Shown: piece after piece, positions 10,764 to 23,340 of the stretch | Numbering within the stretch: the stretch's first letter is position 1 | How the letters are laid out: every line of letters starts with the position of its first letter | Assembly (NCBI GenBank): GCA_905221605.1 | Contig: CAJNDS010002077.1 | Location: 252,501 to 300,000, forward strand | DNA from: Symbiodinium natans | Taxonomy: Eukaryota > Sar > Dinophyceae > Suessiales > Symbiodiniaceae | Reading direction: 5' to 3' | DNA: 47,500 nucleotides | Notes under the pieces: model-generated | The model's input: only the letters and a program-made list of their open reading frames with translations | The model's database searches: none | What the model was told of the DNA's origin: nothing | Translations under genes and position numbers: made by a program

Positions 10764-13700
10764 AAAAACGAAAGTGAAAGTGAAAGAGAAAGACAACGAG
10801 CCGAAAGACTCTCGGCTTCAACCTCGATGATCTCCGGCTCCGCTTCGGCTGGCCGCTTCCTTCCTGGGCGGTTTAGGGTTTAGGGTTTAAGGGTTCAGGA
10901 TTTAAGGCTTTGTCAGTGATGTGAGGCGCCGCTTAGTTGCATCCAAGATTCGAGGCATGGGCTTCGATGCGCCTTCGGCGCTACGGGCCTCGCCTTCGGC
11001 GGCGCACTGGGCCTCGCCTTGGGCGGCACACTGGGCCCGGGCCTCGCCGCCTCGGCCTGAGCCTCTGCTCGGCCTGGGTTGAGACTGAGAGTTGGTTTAC
11101 TTCGTCTCGAAATGAATAAATTAAAAAATTGAAGTCTAAGAGAGAGATTGAGAGAACAAAAAGTCACGGCCGAAACCCTAAACCCTAAACCCTCAACCCA
11201 AAAACCTAAAGCCGGTGCAATTACAGGCCAAGAGTCGGCGCTGCTCCTCCTGAAGCTGCTCTTCCAGCGCCTGTGCGCGAGCCTGCCACACCTGCAGCTC
11301 CGCCGCGTGTGCTTCGCCTCAATTTTGGGCACGCGTGGATTAAAATTGTAAAAGACGACGTCATTCAAGCGACCCCCGTGCTGCTCTGCCACCCCGACAA
11401 CTAGCGGCTGAGGTCCGATCGCTCCACACGAGCCGCAGACTCTGCTTCCTGACCTGAGGTCGGAAACAGTCCATGGAAAACGTGAAAACAAAAACAAGCA
11501 ACAGAGTCCAGTGACATTTGCTGAGGCTGTGTCGGGCAGCTTCCAGCGCCGCTTCGGCTCGATCTCGCGCCTCCGTCGCGGCCTGCGCCTCCGCTTTCAC
11601 GCCTGGGCGACAACAGCAGGAACAAACATGCCTTCCTTGCACGCCTCATGACAGCAAAAATTACACTTTCCTCACTGTCACAGTCCAGGGGCGGTTGAAG
11701 GACGTCATCCTCTGCTTGTCCTTCTCCTTCTCGGCCGGCGATCGTCTCTTCTTGCCATCGCGATTCTTAGCCATGATGTCCCTGCTACTCTAAACCCTAA
11801 ACCCTAAACCCTATAAACCCTGAAGTACTGCTGCTAAGGGCACCTGGAAAACACGTTTAATCTGTTGTACCATTGTCGTTATCCAGAAGATAATCATGAT
11901 TATTATTTTCGGGTTTAGGGTTTCGGGTTTAGGGGTTTAGGGTTTTCTCCAGAGCTTCTTATAATCAAGGTTTGATGTTGGACGTCCTGACCCTTTTGCA
12001 AGAGCCGTAGGTCAAAAATTAAAAGATTGAAAGCCTCAGCCCAGCCGCGGACAGGGGGCCGCCCTGCCTGGCCTGGCCTGAGGCCCCCTGGTCCCTGGAC
12101 ACGCTGCGGTGAGGGGTCCGGGTCCTCCTGGCCTGGGGGCCGTGGGGTACCCCCCCCGAAATGCGCCATCCAGGGTGAAGGGCTTGGGGTTTAGGGTATT
12201 TACCTTATTAAGGGGAACAGTACTGGTCCCCGGGAGAACCTGCTCCGGTACCGGGCCCATCGTGGGTGCTACCGACCTCCTGGCTGCAGGAGGCGGGCAA
12301 GCGACCTGGGTCGACCTTCGCCATAGAGGTCGAAGGGCTTAAGCGCCGCCCCTCCTCTGTAGGGGGGCGACCTCGGCCCTGAGTTTAGGGTTTAGGGTTT
12401 AGGGTTTAGGGTTTAGGGTTTAGGGTTTAGGGTTTAGGGCTTAGGGCTTAGGGTTTAGGGTTTAGGGCGGTTCAGGATTTAGGGTTTAGGGCTTGGGCGG
12501 TTTGGGTGTAGGGTGTTAAGTGAAAAAGCAGAAGCAAGTCGGCCTAAACCTTAAACCTTCAACCCTCAACCCGAATTTAATCATGAACCCTACACTCTAA
12601 ACCCTAAATCCTAAACCCTAAAACCTAAACCCTAAACCCTAAACCCGAATTTAAACCCTAAACCCTGGTTATTCGAAGCTTGTCCTGGTTGAGCACGACT
12701 TCGATCAGGGTCGTCTCATTCCGCTGCATCTGCCCATCGATGGCAGAGGTCACAGCCTGGAGGAAGAGTGGGTTTGGGTTTTGGTGGTTAGTTTGTAGGT
12801 TTAGGGTGTACGGGTTTAGGGTCTAGGGTCTAGGGTCTAGGGTCTAGGGTCTAGGGTTTAGGGTTTAGGGTTTAGGCTTTGGGGCGTACGGAGAAGGTTA
12901 GAGTAGGTTGACGGACAGGCAGAGGAATCTAGCCGACGAGACGTGAAACCACCACCTGGTTTAGGCTTTAGGGTTGAGGCTAGGGGGTGTAGGCCTTTGG
13001 GTCTGCCTAGACCCCAACCCTGCACCCCACTGCCGTCAAGCCAAACTGAGCTACGGCCTCCATGTCGCACAGGAGCTGCAGGGGTCTGAGTATGCTTCTG
13101 CGGGATGTCAGGGTGGCGCTTCACCCCGGCTGTTTTGTTTAGGATTCACTTCCTTCATCCCTTGAGTAGAGACTCGAAACCCCCGAATACCCTAAACCCT
13201 AAAGCCTAAAAACCCCTTTGCCATCTGGCGAGGGCACCTGCTCCAGCTGTTCGACGCTCTCCGCCTTGATGCCCTTCCTGGTCGGTCACTTCAACATGTG
13301 GGGGTTGCAGATTACAAGCCGATAACCCTGCTCCTATGACTCGCCAACACCACCGAGCGCATTGCCGCCACTTCCGCAACCACCAAAAACAACAACAACG
13401 TGCCGACCCTAGTTTCTATCAAGGTTGAACAATTGCAAAAACCGTCTTTTGGCCCGCGAACAAGAGTATGAAAGTACATAGCGAGTTCGCCCAAAGTCCC
13501 ATTAGATGAATTGCGATTAAGTGCCTTTGGAAACCGAACGAAGAAACTAAACCATATATTATCTGGGGGCTCACTCCATTATAAACATGTTGACCCACTG
13601 TATTACTATTACGGCGCACTAAGAACACTCATTTTGCGCCCACAAAGTAAATCAATGTGTAAAAGCCCAATTAAGGAGATGAAATTATAAGTCACAAAGT

Positions 13701-13919
13701 GACGGCATGAATTTCATACGCTCTCTTCGTTCGCGAGTTCACGATGCTCCGGGTGCTCATAGTTACCTATTGTTCGCCCGGAATAATATGCATGCGCCCC
13801 AAGAATAAAGAACTTTATGCCAAGGACTTGGTGTGTGAGTCCAAGCCGGGCATCAATCCACAGGCGATTGCCATCTGCGCGTACTCCACGCCTGCAGCCC
13901 ATGTGAGAAAAAGACAAAT

Positions 13920-13955
<36 letters not shown>

Positions 13956-16688
13956 GGGGGAGTTTCCGAAGTTAGGGGGTACCTTGAGGGGAACGCGATT
14001 ATTCGGGTGACTATCTTAGGGTGCCCTGTTTTCGTAAACCCCCAAATCTAGGGATCTGTGTGAGGCCCTTGGGCTGAGGGCGTGGACGAACGCTAGGCGC
14101 CAGCAGTCCAAAAACACAGAGCTCTGTCGGCCATAACAAGGGTGTAGGACAAGCTCAGGGATTGGGGTTTCGGGTTTAGGGCTTAGGGCTTAGTGTTTAG
14201 GCTTTAGGGTTTCGGGTTTTAATATTTAGGGTTTGGGGCTTAGGGTTCAGGGTTTAGGGCTTGGGTTTTCGGGTTGAGTTGTCCCAGACACCCTTGCCGG
14301 GGTGAGCATCTGGGATGCAGCGTTGGGATCCAGCCCTCCCATGCCGAAGGGCGTAGGACTTAAGCGCCCACCAAAAAAGGAGGCCATGTCAATAGGCCCT
14401 GAAGCCCCAAGAGCCCCACCAAGACGGTCCAGGGAGTCATCTAAGGGCCTGGAATAGGTTTGTTTTTTTGTTTTGTTTTTTTTTTTTTTTTGGGGGGGGG
14501 TTGTTGTAGTACAATTACCAAAGGGGCCATAAGGGAATATTAGTAGTAATTATTTCGACCCCTATATTGCAGTGCTCAATGGCCAGCCTACGTTGAGCTC
14601 GGTGCCCACGAAGTTGTCTTGGTACCACCTCGTCGATTTTGGATTTTTGGGGAGTATCGTATCGCTTGCTGCAACGACGAACCCTAAACCCATAGCCCTA
14701 GCCTTCCTAAGCCTAAGCCCTAAGCCCTAAGCCCTAAGCCCTAAGCTCTAATCCCTAACCCAAAAAAACCTAGACCTCAACCTGGCTTTGCCTTCATTGA
14801 GGACAGAGCAGGGGGGCCCTTGGGAGATTTACGAACAGCTGAACCCATTCAGGTTTCTCCCGATAGTCGACCCCTTACGTACTACAAAACTTGTTCTTCA
14901 CGCACGGCTTCGCATGGATGCACTGAAATGCCAAATGAGCTCGACAGCCACTGGAGATATGTCTGCACGTAATGCTTTGCTGTGCACGTTGTGGCCAGGC
15001 AGCGTCTCAATCAATACAAACCGTAGGTGGACGACGCTCCACCGGTTTTCTGATATCTGATAGACACATGCCAAAGCAAAGGCAGAAAGGAACAGCAAGT
15101 GCACAGTACTGACAAAAGAAAAGACCAAGCAAGAACAAAACTAGGCCTGAGAAGAAGGCCTTGAAAGGAAACCCTGAGGAATGGAGACATGCGAACACGA
15201 TGTGTTCAGAAAAGTTGTGTATCAACAAACAGCTTTGTTGGCAACAAAATCGCATCCTGTCAATCGGAACACCCAGCAGGGCACAACCGAGTTTAGGAAA
15301 CCCCTGAGTTTGAAACGGCCTTGCATACTCCCGTCTCAGTGTCAGGGCGATCTACGAAAGTCTGCGAACGCCTTCCAAACGCAGCCATGAATTGCAACTT
15401 GTTTTGCGAAGTAGTGTTTACTAGTACTCCCTACAGGGCACCGAAACTCCTCACAGGAACCCTATGTACGTACCCTCACCAAGAACCACAGCAGGAACCC
15501 TGCTTCATGTCACGTTGTGTTTGGCGGACTTCAACTCCCAACCCAAGCTAAAAGCACCATCCAACATACTCGTCATGCCCGATTACTGGTGTCGTCCTTC
15601 TACACCATGCTGCTTTTAAGCTCGGTACGCACACCCCTAAGGCAGCTTGCTCAAGGTGCAAGAACCCCTAACGCAGACGTAGGACGAGGGACCACGGTCA
15701 ACAGTCTGACTTCTGAAGACACAGTTCCCAACTCTCAAATTTCTGTGAAGTAGGCAGTTTAAGGTTTTGGGCGTAGGGTATAATAAAGAGACACAAGCAA
15801 CAGGAAAGCTTCCAATCACGGACTTGCTTGTGCCAGCGCCGTCAAGGAACAGCGTGGTGTTTCGCTTTTCTGCGCCCCACCTGGCTTGGAAGGACTGTAA
15901 GACACGAAGCGTGAGGCTGTAGCAATGCAAGTGGATATGGAACGCCAAACGAGGCGCTGCTTAGCCCTCATCACTACCAAGCACAGCAGATCGGAGGCCA
16001 CGTCTAGGTACCAAACTTAAAGCACGCGTCGCCCGAGACATGAGAAGCCTCTTGGCACGCAGGGACTTGGGGTCCTGATTGTGTTGCCCTCCGAAACCTC
16101 AAAACCTATCCACCTTTGGAACCAGCTCTCAGCAGCAACCTTGCTACTTCCTTGCTCTGTTTTGAACCTCCTTCGGGGGTTGCTGTGGAAGGTAGAAGCA
16201 TGTTCCCAAATTGAGGCGCATGGGGCTACCTGGGGCTACCTTGGATTCTGAACCCCCCCCCTCATCTTGCAGGATGCCCCCAAGCGGCTGGTAGTTGCGG
16301 AAGACGATCATGGTCACACCCGGCCTAGGAATGGACCGGCTAAGGCGATAAAACCTCATGGGATTCCAACGAAGACAAAACATAATTTTGGTTTAGATCC
16401 CGATTTTGATGGTTTACGACACAGACCGAATTTGAATCAAAGAAGGGGGGAGGGGAGGCATGGAGGACGCGCTGCCGCCACATGGTTTCGACACCTGGAA
16501 TCCAAGCCTTTGTTCTTGCCGGCTCAAAGGTTCAAAAAAGAGAAGTTCGAGCCTTGGGGCTTTCTGCAATGTAAAGTGGTTGCCCGAAAAGGGTTCAAAT
16601 CCGAAACCCTAAGCCCTAAACCCCTAAGTGCTGGAGACCCGGCTTTGCCCCAAGATGGAGACTTCGGGAAACCCCTGTTGGAAGACCA

Positions 16689-16733
<45 letters not shown>

Positions 16734-19700
16734 CGGTTGCTCTCTTTTTGCGGTAGATTGGGGTTTAGGGATTAGGGTTCAGAGGTTAAGGTAGGTTTAG
16801 GGGGCTTAGGGTTAGGGTTTGGGAGTTTATAGGGCTTCGGATTTGGTTTACGGAAACGGAACAAAGGTATAATAGGAAGTAGGAGACCGTACACCCTAAA
16901 CTCTAAACCCGACACCCTGTTGTACACGCGTAGGCACCTTGAAACACTGAAGAACTGAAGCCCTTAAACTGTCGGCCACAAGGGCTTAGGGTTTTGGGTT
17001 TGGGGTTTGGGGTTTGGGGTTCAGGGTTTAGGGTTTAGGGTTTAGGGTTTAGGGTTTAGGCTCCGAATCGAGAAGCAGAATTACTTTGATCGAGACCTCA
17101 AGGGCTGGGGGCCCAGCCAGTCACCCCGCCCACAGGCAGTCAGCTCCTTGGATGAGGGTTGAGGATCAAGGTTTTGGGATTTAGGGTTTAGGGTTTAGGG
17201 TTTAGGGTTTAGGGCTTAGGGCTTAGGGTTTGGGGTTTAGGGTTTAGGGTTTAGGGCAAGTGGGTTGATTTTATGTCCATGTAAGCCATGTACTGGGTCC
17301 CGGACTAACCAGGGGCTCAAGAAATTGCCTTTTGTGATTCTAAACGGTCGTGTACGGGAATAGCTAAGCCCGAAGAAAAGGGGAGTCAGAGCCCACCTTT
17401 GGGCCCTAGTGTAGCTATGACGCTTCCATGCCGTCGAACATTCAAGCACTACCCGCTGCCCACTGTGGCGCACTTCCCGAATGCTGTAGGGCCTGTAGGG
17501 TGTAAGAAGACCAGGAGAGATGTGTCCGCTGAGCTTCGTTGATGGAGATGCCAAAGGCGCCGTCGCCAGCAAAGCCAACCACTGGGGCAGAGGGGTTTCC
17601 CACCTTGGCAGGGCGAAAGGATTTGATGGCGGTCGGGCCCCTGGACCCCCCTAAAAATCTTGAAGGTATCATGGCCCTGAACGAACTGAACAACCGCCAA
17701 GAAAACCCTCAACCAAACCCAAAGCCCTGGACCCTCCCTCTCCAACAGGCCCCCCTGGCCCGAGCCCCTGCCTTCGCGCCGAGGATGGAAGGAAAGCCAT
17801 ATCCTTGCCACTGATTTTGGGTGTCTAAGGTGGCCCAGGAACCAATGCCTGCTAAGGCCGGTCAGGAAGCCGAACACAAAAAAAAGGAACCAACGAAGTC
17901 CTAAGCCCTAGAAGCCCTCTTGCGCACCCTGAACCCAAACCTGCAACGCAAAAATCTCCCAAACCCTCTTCATCTCATCTCGTCATCTCGAGGTTTGTTT
18001 CTGGCTTGGGGATTTGGGATTTAGGTTTTGTGGTTTGGGCCTAAATTGGGGTCTAGGGTTTCAGCGGCTTAGGCCAACGAAACCTAAATCGCAATCCCCA
18101 GACTCCGTGTGCATGTTGCCCTAGACCCCCAACTCGTGAACACCCTCAAGGCCAGCCAAACTCCTAAACCCTAACGGGCCCTAACGCCAAACCCCAAGCC
18201 CGCAAGGGTCCGCAAGGGCCGAAGAGACCCGGCGCCAGGTACTTCCGCGGTGACGGGAAGGATGGATAAGCGTTGCCGATGGCCTCAACGCAGATAAGAG
18301 TTCAGGGAGAAATGGCTCCGAAATGTGCCTGCTTTTCGCAAACCCCAACATCTAGTTTCTTCGGCAGCCCCCTAAAGTTAAACCGTAACCCCTCCACCAG
18401 ATCTGGTGGACCCCTTAAAGCACTCGAACACTACATTGGCCAGGATTGGCCAGGAACATCCCAAGATTCCAGAGCCTCCTACATGCCACCCCAAGCTATG
18501 CTAAGCCTGCGGTGCTTCAGGCAGTCTCTGGGGTTAATCATCATAGTTCTCATAGCCACTATAGCTAGTTGCTGCACTCAAGCTGCAGTGGCTCCAGTTT
18601 TTCCAGTTTGTTACTGTGTATTGTAAGTTCTAGAAAAATTCTTATCGCTGCTACATTCACTATAGCTATTGCACACACTTTTGTGATTAGACTCGAACCA
18701 TTAGAGTTATGAGGGTTATCACATGTATTATAGCTTGTCGTCTTTACAGTGTTAACGTTCTCACAGATTCTTCGTTGTGGAAGTTTGTATAGCTATTGTC
18801 ATAGAGTTCTTATTGAACAGCCTCATGACGACATGGGTCCAATCCAAAACTCTTGTTGAGGGGCTCACTTTGGGCAGCCAAGGGACGCAGTTGTTGCCGA
18901 TGTCCGACGACATGATGGCCTGAACCCGAAACCCTAAACCCACAGCAGCCTCAAAAAACCGTTGCACTCCCAAAGGTGCCAAGTAAAACTGCACTCCTAA
19001 AGGTGCCAAGTCAAAGTACTGGTCAAGGTGTCCCAAGCGTTCTGGGGGCTTGATCGTGGGTACTTAAGGAATGTTGGAGGGTGGTTAGAAGCATTCTGGA
19101 CAGATTAAGGGCTTCTTTGCGCTGAGGCTTAGACCCGAGTTCGGGTGCTTCAACGAAGCGAGAGTCTCCCAAAATGCCACTCAGTGCCACTCAGCCGTCA
19201 CCTCAACCCGGGGCTGCATGCTGCAATCATCTCAACCCCCAAGCCCCCGAAACCCTAGAAACTTAGCTCCCCAAAAGCCAGACATTAGAAACGGTTGAGC
19301 TTCATTGCCGCTTCAGAATATAGGAACCGAAACTTGAAAGATCAGGAACCCTCGTATTTGCAATCTGCCCTTCCCTGACCCACGTTCTGAGATCCTTCAC
19401 CCCTGCACCCCTACATCCCAAACCCATATCTATTATTATCGTTATTATTATATTGATTATTATTATTATTATAGGTTGAAGTCCGTCGGGCCTCCTTGGG
19501 CATCACCCGCATGATGGCCCGCCACGCCTGCTCCAGCAACAGCCCCCAACAGAGGGCCAACCGGAACTGCGCCTAAACCCTAAACCCTAAACCCTAAACC
19601 CTAAACCCTAAACCCTAAAACTACATGGCCCTGAATTTGAAATCCCTCGACCCTCAGCTTGCAGGTTGTTGAGAAGTTGAGGGTTTAATCCCCAAGCAGC

Positions 19701-22700
19701 GCGTCAACCATAAGAGGGTTTAGATTGCCGTGACGGCACGGGCGCAGTAGGATTGATTGAATTCGGGGCTTCCGGCAGATTTTCGCGTGTTGCGGCGGTT
19801 TGGGGATTCGAAAATCGGAGGTTCCGGCAAGGGGCTTCTGGGGCGTCAAACTATACCGGGGATTCAGGATTCAAAGCTTCCGGCAGGGGTTCCTCTCAGG
19901 CTGGTATGATACAGCCTAGAGGTCCAGGGGTCGCATGCAAATGGCGAACTACAGAATTACAAGTTGGCTGTGCTCGGGGCAGAGCTGGACCTAGAAGGGA
20001 ACGCCCGCAAAACCTATCTTGAGCTGTGCCTGCCGCGTTCATATCTCCAAATAAACAATGCAACCTAAAACCCTGAACCGCTAGGCGAGGCTCTTTACCC
20101 ACTTCTCGCCCGACTTGCAGCTGGAAACCCGAAACCCTAAACCCCAACAAGGAACAGCCAAACGGTGTGGCCCGCTTTGAATGGTCCGGTGAAGACACAG
20201 CCCTTTTGAACCTCCACCCTCAACCCCCAAACTTTAGGGTCTAGGGTTTGGGGCTTCAGGTGTAGGGTTAGAATCTAACCGCATCCTCCCGAATCCCCCA
20301 ACTACCTCACTCTAGACCATACACTTAAACCCTTACTACCCTTTGCCCTAAACCCAGAATCCCCACATCCAGCCCTCCCTGCCCTCGAACCTGCCGTGGC
20401 GAGAGACGGTTGGGCTGCCTTGGGCTCGAGCGGTTTCGGGTTCAGGGCCTTCGGACTCAAAACGAGAGGGGAGAGAGACACAGACAGAGAGAGACAGAGA
20501 CAGAGAGAGACAGAGACAGAGAGAGACAGAGAGAGACAGAGAGAGACAGAGAGAGACAGAGAGAGACAGAGAGAGACAGAGAGAGACAGAGAGAGACAGA
20601 GAGAGACAGAGCTAGCAGAAGGCCCACATTTGACGGGTCTCTTGCTTGCACTCCACAAAACCAATCGAGAAGACTAAAATAGCTGCCAGTGACCAAAATG
20701 AGCAAAGGGAAACTCGCCTCATGTGTGGGGGATCCCTCATGCATTGGCTTAAAGTACAAAGTATCGATTCCTCAAGGACCGAAAGATGATCAAATGACTT
20801 TGACACGCATCTTCAAAAGCAGAACATGTAACCCTAAACTCTAATCAACTATAACCCTACACACCTAACACAAGAGGAGATCGTTCGACCAATCAACATG
20901 CCCAGCCTCCTGAACCCCACCAAAAACAAATCTGAGACACTAAACTTACTAGCTCTTAGAGGGAAGAAGGGCAAATTCCGCTCTCTCACCCTTTAAGGCA
21001 CCATATAGGGAACCTAAATCTCAAATTCTCTACGTACCAAGAACGCAAGAGCAAGCCCAGACCCAAACCCTGAAGGTTAGAGGCCGGCACTGCGCTGATC
21101 CACCAAATAAAAGACCGGAAGCGCTTCTTGTGAGAAACAGGATCCCAACAGGGACTTGCGGCCGGGAAAGAAGGGGGTTTAGGCGTTTTAGGGCTTCTTT
21201 TCAGCGTTTTTGGTTTAGGCTTGGCGGTACCTAGAGCTCAGGGCGTAGATTCTCAAGAAGGAAGATACAGGGATACAGGGGCATGCCCCCAAGCGCCCAC
21301 AAGGGCCCCCCAAAAGTGTAACTTGCCGAGTGGCGCTTCCCGTGCACGCTTGTTCCAAGTCGTGCCTCATGTTTTTGACTATGTTCTTGCTTTTGATGCC
21401 TGACTCTACTATATAACCACTGGTACCAGGATTCTAAAGGGTGCGCAGAGCCTGATCCTTCATACATGAATATGTTTGGCGCCTAGACATGAAGTCAAAT
21501 GGCCAGAGCCCTGGCTTGCTGCGAAGTTGAGGGCACAGAGCCTTCTGAGACTGTGCCCGACCACGAGAATGATTGAAAAATCCCAACACCCGAAATCTTC
21601 GTCCGAGACTCCCTCGTCATCCAGCTCGTGGTCCATGCCTCCGTGGAGTTTAAACTCGTAGACCCTCACCGCCGAACCCATCGCCATTGCACCGCCTCCA
21701 CCACCGCCACCGTCTCTGCCACTACGCGCTGTTTCCCCCCCCCCCCCCCCCCCCAACCACCCATATTGCCCATATTGCCCATATTGCCCATATTGCCCAC
21801 GCCAACACCGTCCGCGCCCCTGCCGTCACCAACCCAAACCGCTGCAATTTACTTCAAGGCGGAGGAGTGCTATGCTTGACGAAGGTTGATCGATGCCCGG
21901 CAATAATGCAATCAACCCCCCACCCCCCCCCCCCAAAAAAAAAACAAATAAATAAATAAAAACACACTCTGGTACCAACTCATCAGACCCAAAACCCTAA
22001 ACTCCTAGTCTCACCGAACCCGCAGGACGGCAACCGTTAAGTTGAGCCGACAGCAGTGTAAAAACCCCACCTACACACGACACAACTGACCAAGACCCCA
22101 AGCTTGAAAAGTATGGCAGCCTTCGGCCCAGAATCAAGAAGCACAGCCTATCAACCCTCCAACTCTTCAAGCACCCAAGAAAGGAACGAACGCGTCACAA
22201 GAGCACCCCTGAAAACACGCAGCCGAAGGAAAGCCCTACCTAAAACAGAATAACAAAAGCTGAGATTGACAGAAGCTTCCGATTTTTGACAGCAGGCCCT
22301 AACCACCAAGTCACCTTCAAGCTCCTTCGCCCAGGCTTGCTTCTTCTCCTGATGGTTTAGGACTCAATCAAGGGCTTGGTCAGGGTTCAGGCGTTTTGGC
22401 CCAAAGTTGCGGGTTTGGGGTTTGGAAACTTCAGGGTCTTAGGGCTGTAAGGGGGTTGAAGGTCCGGGAGGAGGAGGAGGAGGAGGACGACGACGAGGAG
22501 GAGGACGAGGAGGAGGAGGAGGACGAGGAGGAGCGCTCTGGTAGTGGTAACTTAACCATATCTCTCTCAAGGAACTACTATTTCGGGTTTCTCCGTTTTT
22601 CCCGTCCCCTAAACCCGAAACCCTAAACCCTTAACCCTAAACCCTGAACCCTGAACCCTAAACCAAGTCTGAGCGGCTTTGGGAGCTGGGAGTTTCGGGG

Positions 22701-23160
22701 GAGGTCTTAGATCGTGCTCGTTTGGTCCCTAGAGCCCCCCGCCAAAGGCCTGAGCATCAGAGCCCCTTTCCGCTTAGGGTTTAGGGGTTTAGGTTTAGAG
22801 TTTAGGCTTTAGGGTTTAGGGGTGGGCTTAAGGTTACAACCCCCCCCCCCCCCCGCTCCGCCGTGGCCGCAAACCTCAAAACCCAAAATGCTTCTACTAA
22901 AACCTAACAATCCTGAATCCTAGGCCCTAAACAGACTGAAACCATAACTAGCCCTGAAGCCCTCAACCCTAAACCCTAAACCCCTAAACCGTAAACTAAA
23001 CCCTAAACCCTAAACCCCCTTAGCTGGCCTCCACCAGCTTCAGGCGCTCCGAGCGGCCAGCATCCCCAGCCGAGGACGGCAGCGAAGCCAAGAGAGCTTC
23101 CTAGGGAACCAGGTTGTGTGTGTGTATATATATATATATATAATATGTAGATATGCACAT

Positions 23161-23210
<50 letters not shown>

Positions 23211-23304
23211 TCATCAACAAATATATATATATATATATAGATATATGTATACACATATATATATATACATACATACATACATACATATACATATATATAT
23301 ATAT

Positions 23305-23340
<36 letters not shown>

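Larger units (their letters stand above)
8751..12684 (-). other. 3.9-kb xsc intron containing a nested gene
   Basis: Lies between xsc exons 37 and 38 (LNQ|ELGEPF, phase 0), with a GA donor and CGCAG|G acceptor. Contains the coiled-coil gene and long TTTAGGG arrays. Confidence 0.8.

Noticed and set aside
14292-14448. Minus-strand open block [14 protein letters not shown]... in an xsc intron.
   Set aside because: Protein-like, but its phase fits neither neighbouring xsc exon and the family has no such insert. Not annotated; could be an exon of an unseen nested gene.
14788-15060. 90-codon plus-strand frame and an RRM-like fragment PGFAFIED.
   Set aside because: The RRM resemblance stops after eight residues, no companion exons were seen, and the region is an xsc intron.
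16144-16674. A short minus-strand gene model ending [12 protein letters not shown]-stop.
   Set aside because: It used read-through of the FRNYQ exon, which family comparison shows is spliced directly to WGAEKRN at 15880.
16267-16794. 175-codon plus-strand frame, the second longest in the window.
   Set aside because: Its end is a poly-Gly translation of the 45-nt poly-G, and its start lies antisense to xsc exon 32.
17060-17157. Plus-strand exon [16 protein letters not shown]...
   Set aside because: Protein-like and begins at TTTAG|G, but no companion exons were found and it lies antisense in an xsc intron. Kept out of the feature list.
19485-19574. Plus-strand terminal exon [18 protein letters not shown]... 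with a fine pyrimidine-rich acceptor.
   Set aside because: The minus strand here is xsc exon 26 ([12 protein letters not shown]).
22396-22626. Plus-strand frame with a poly-Glu/Asp run.
   Set aside because: The run is a GAG/GAC microsatellite and the frame ends in telomere-like repeat.
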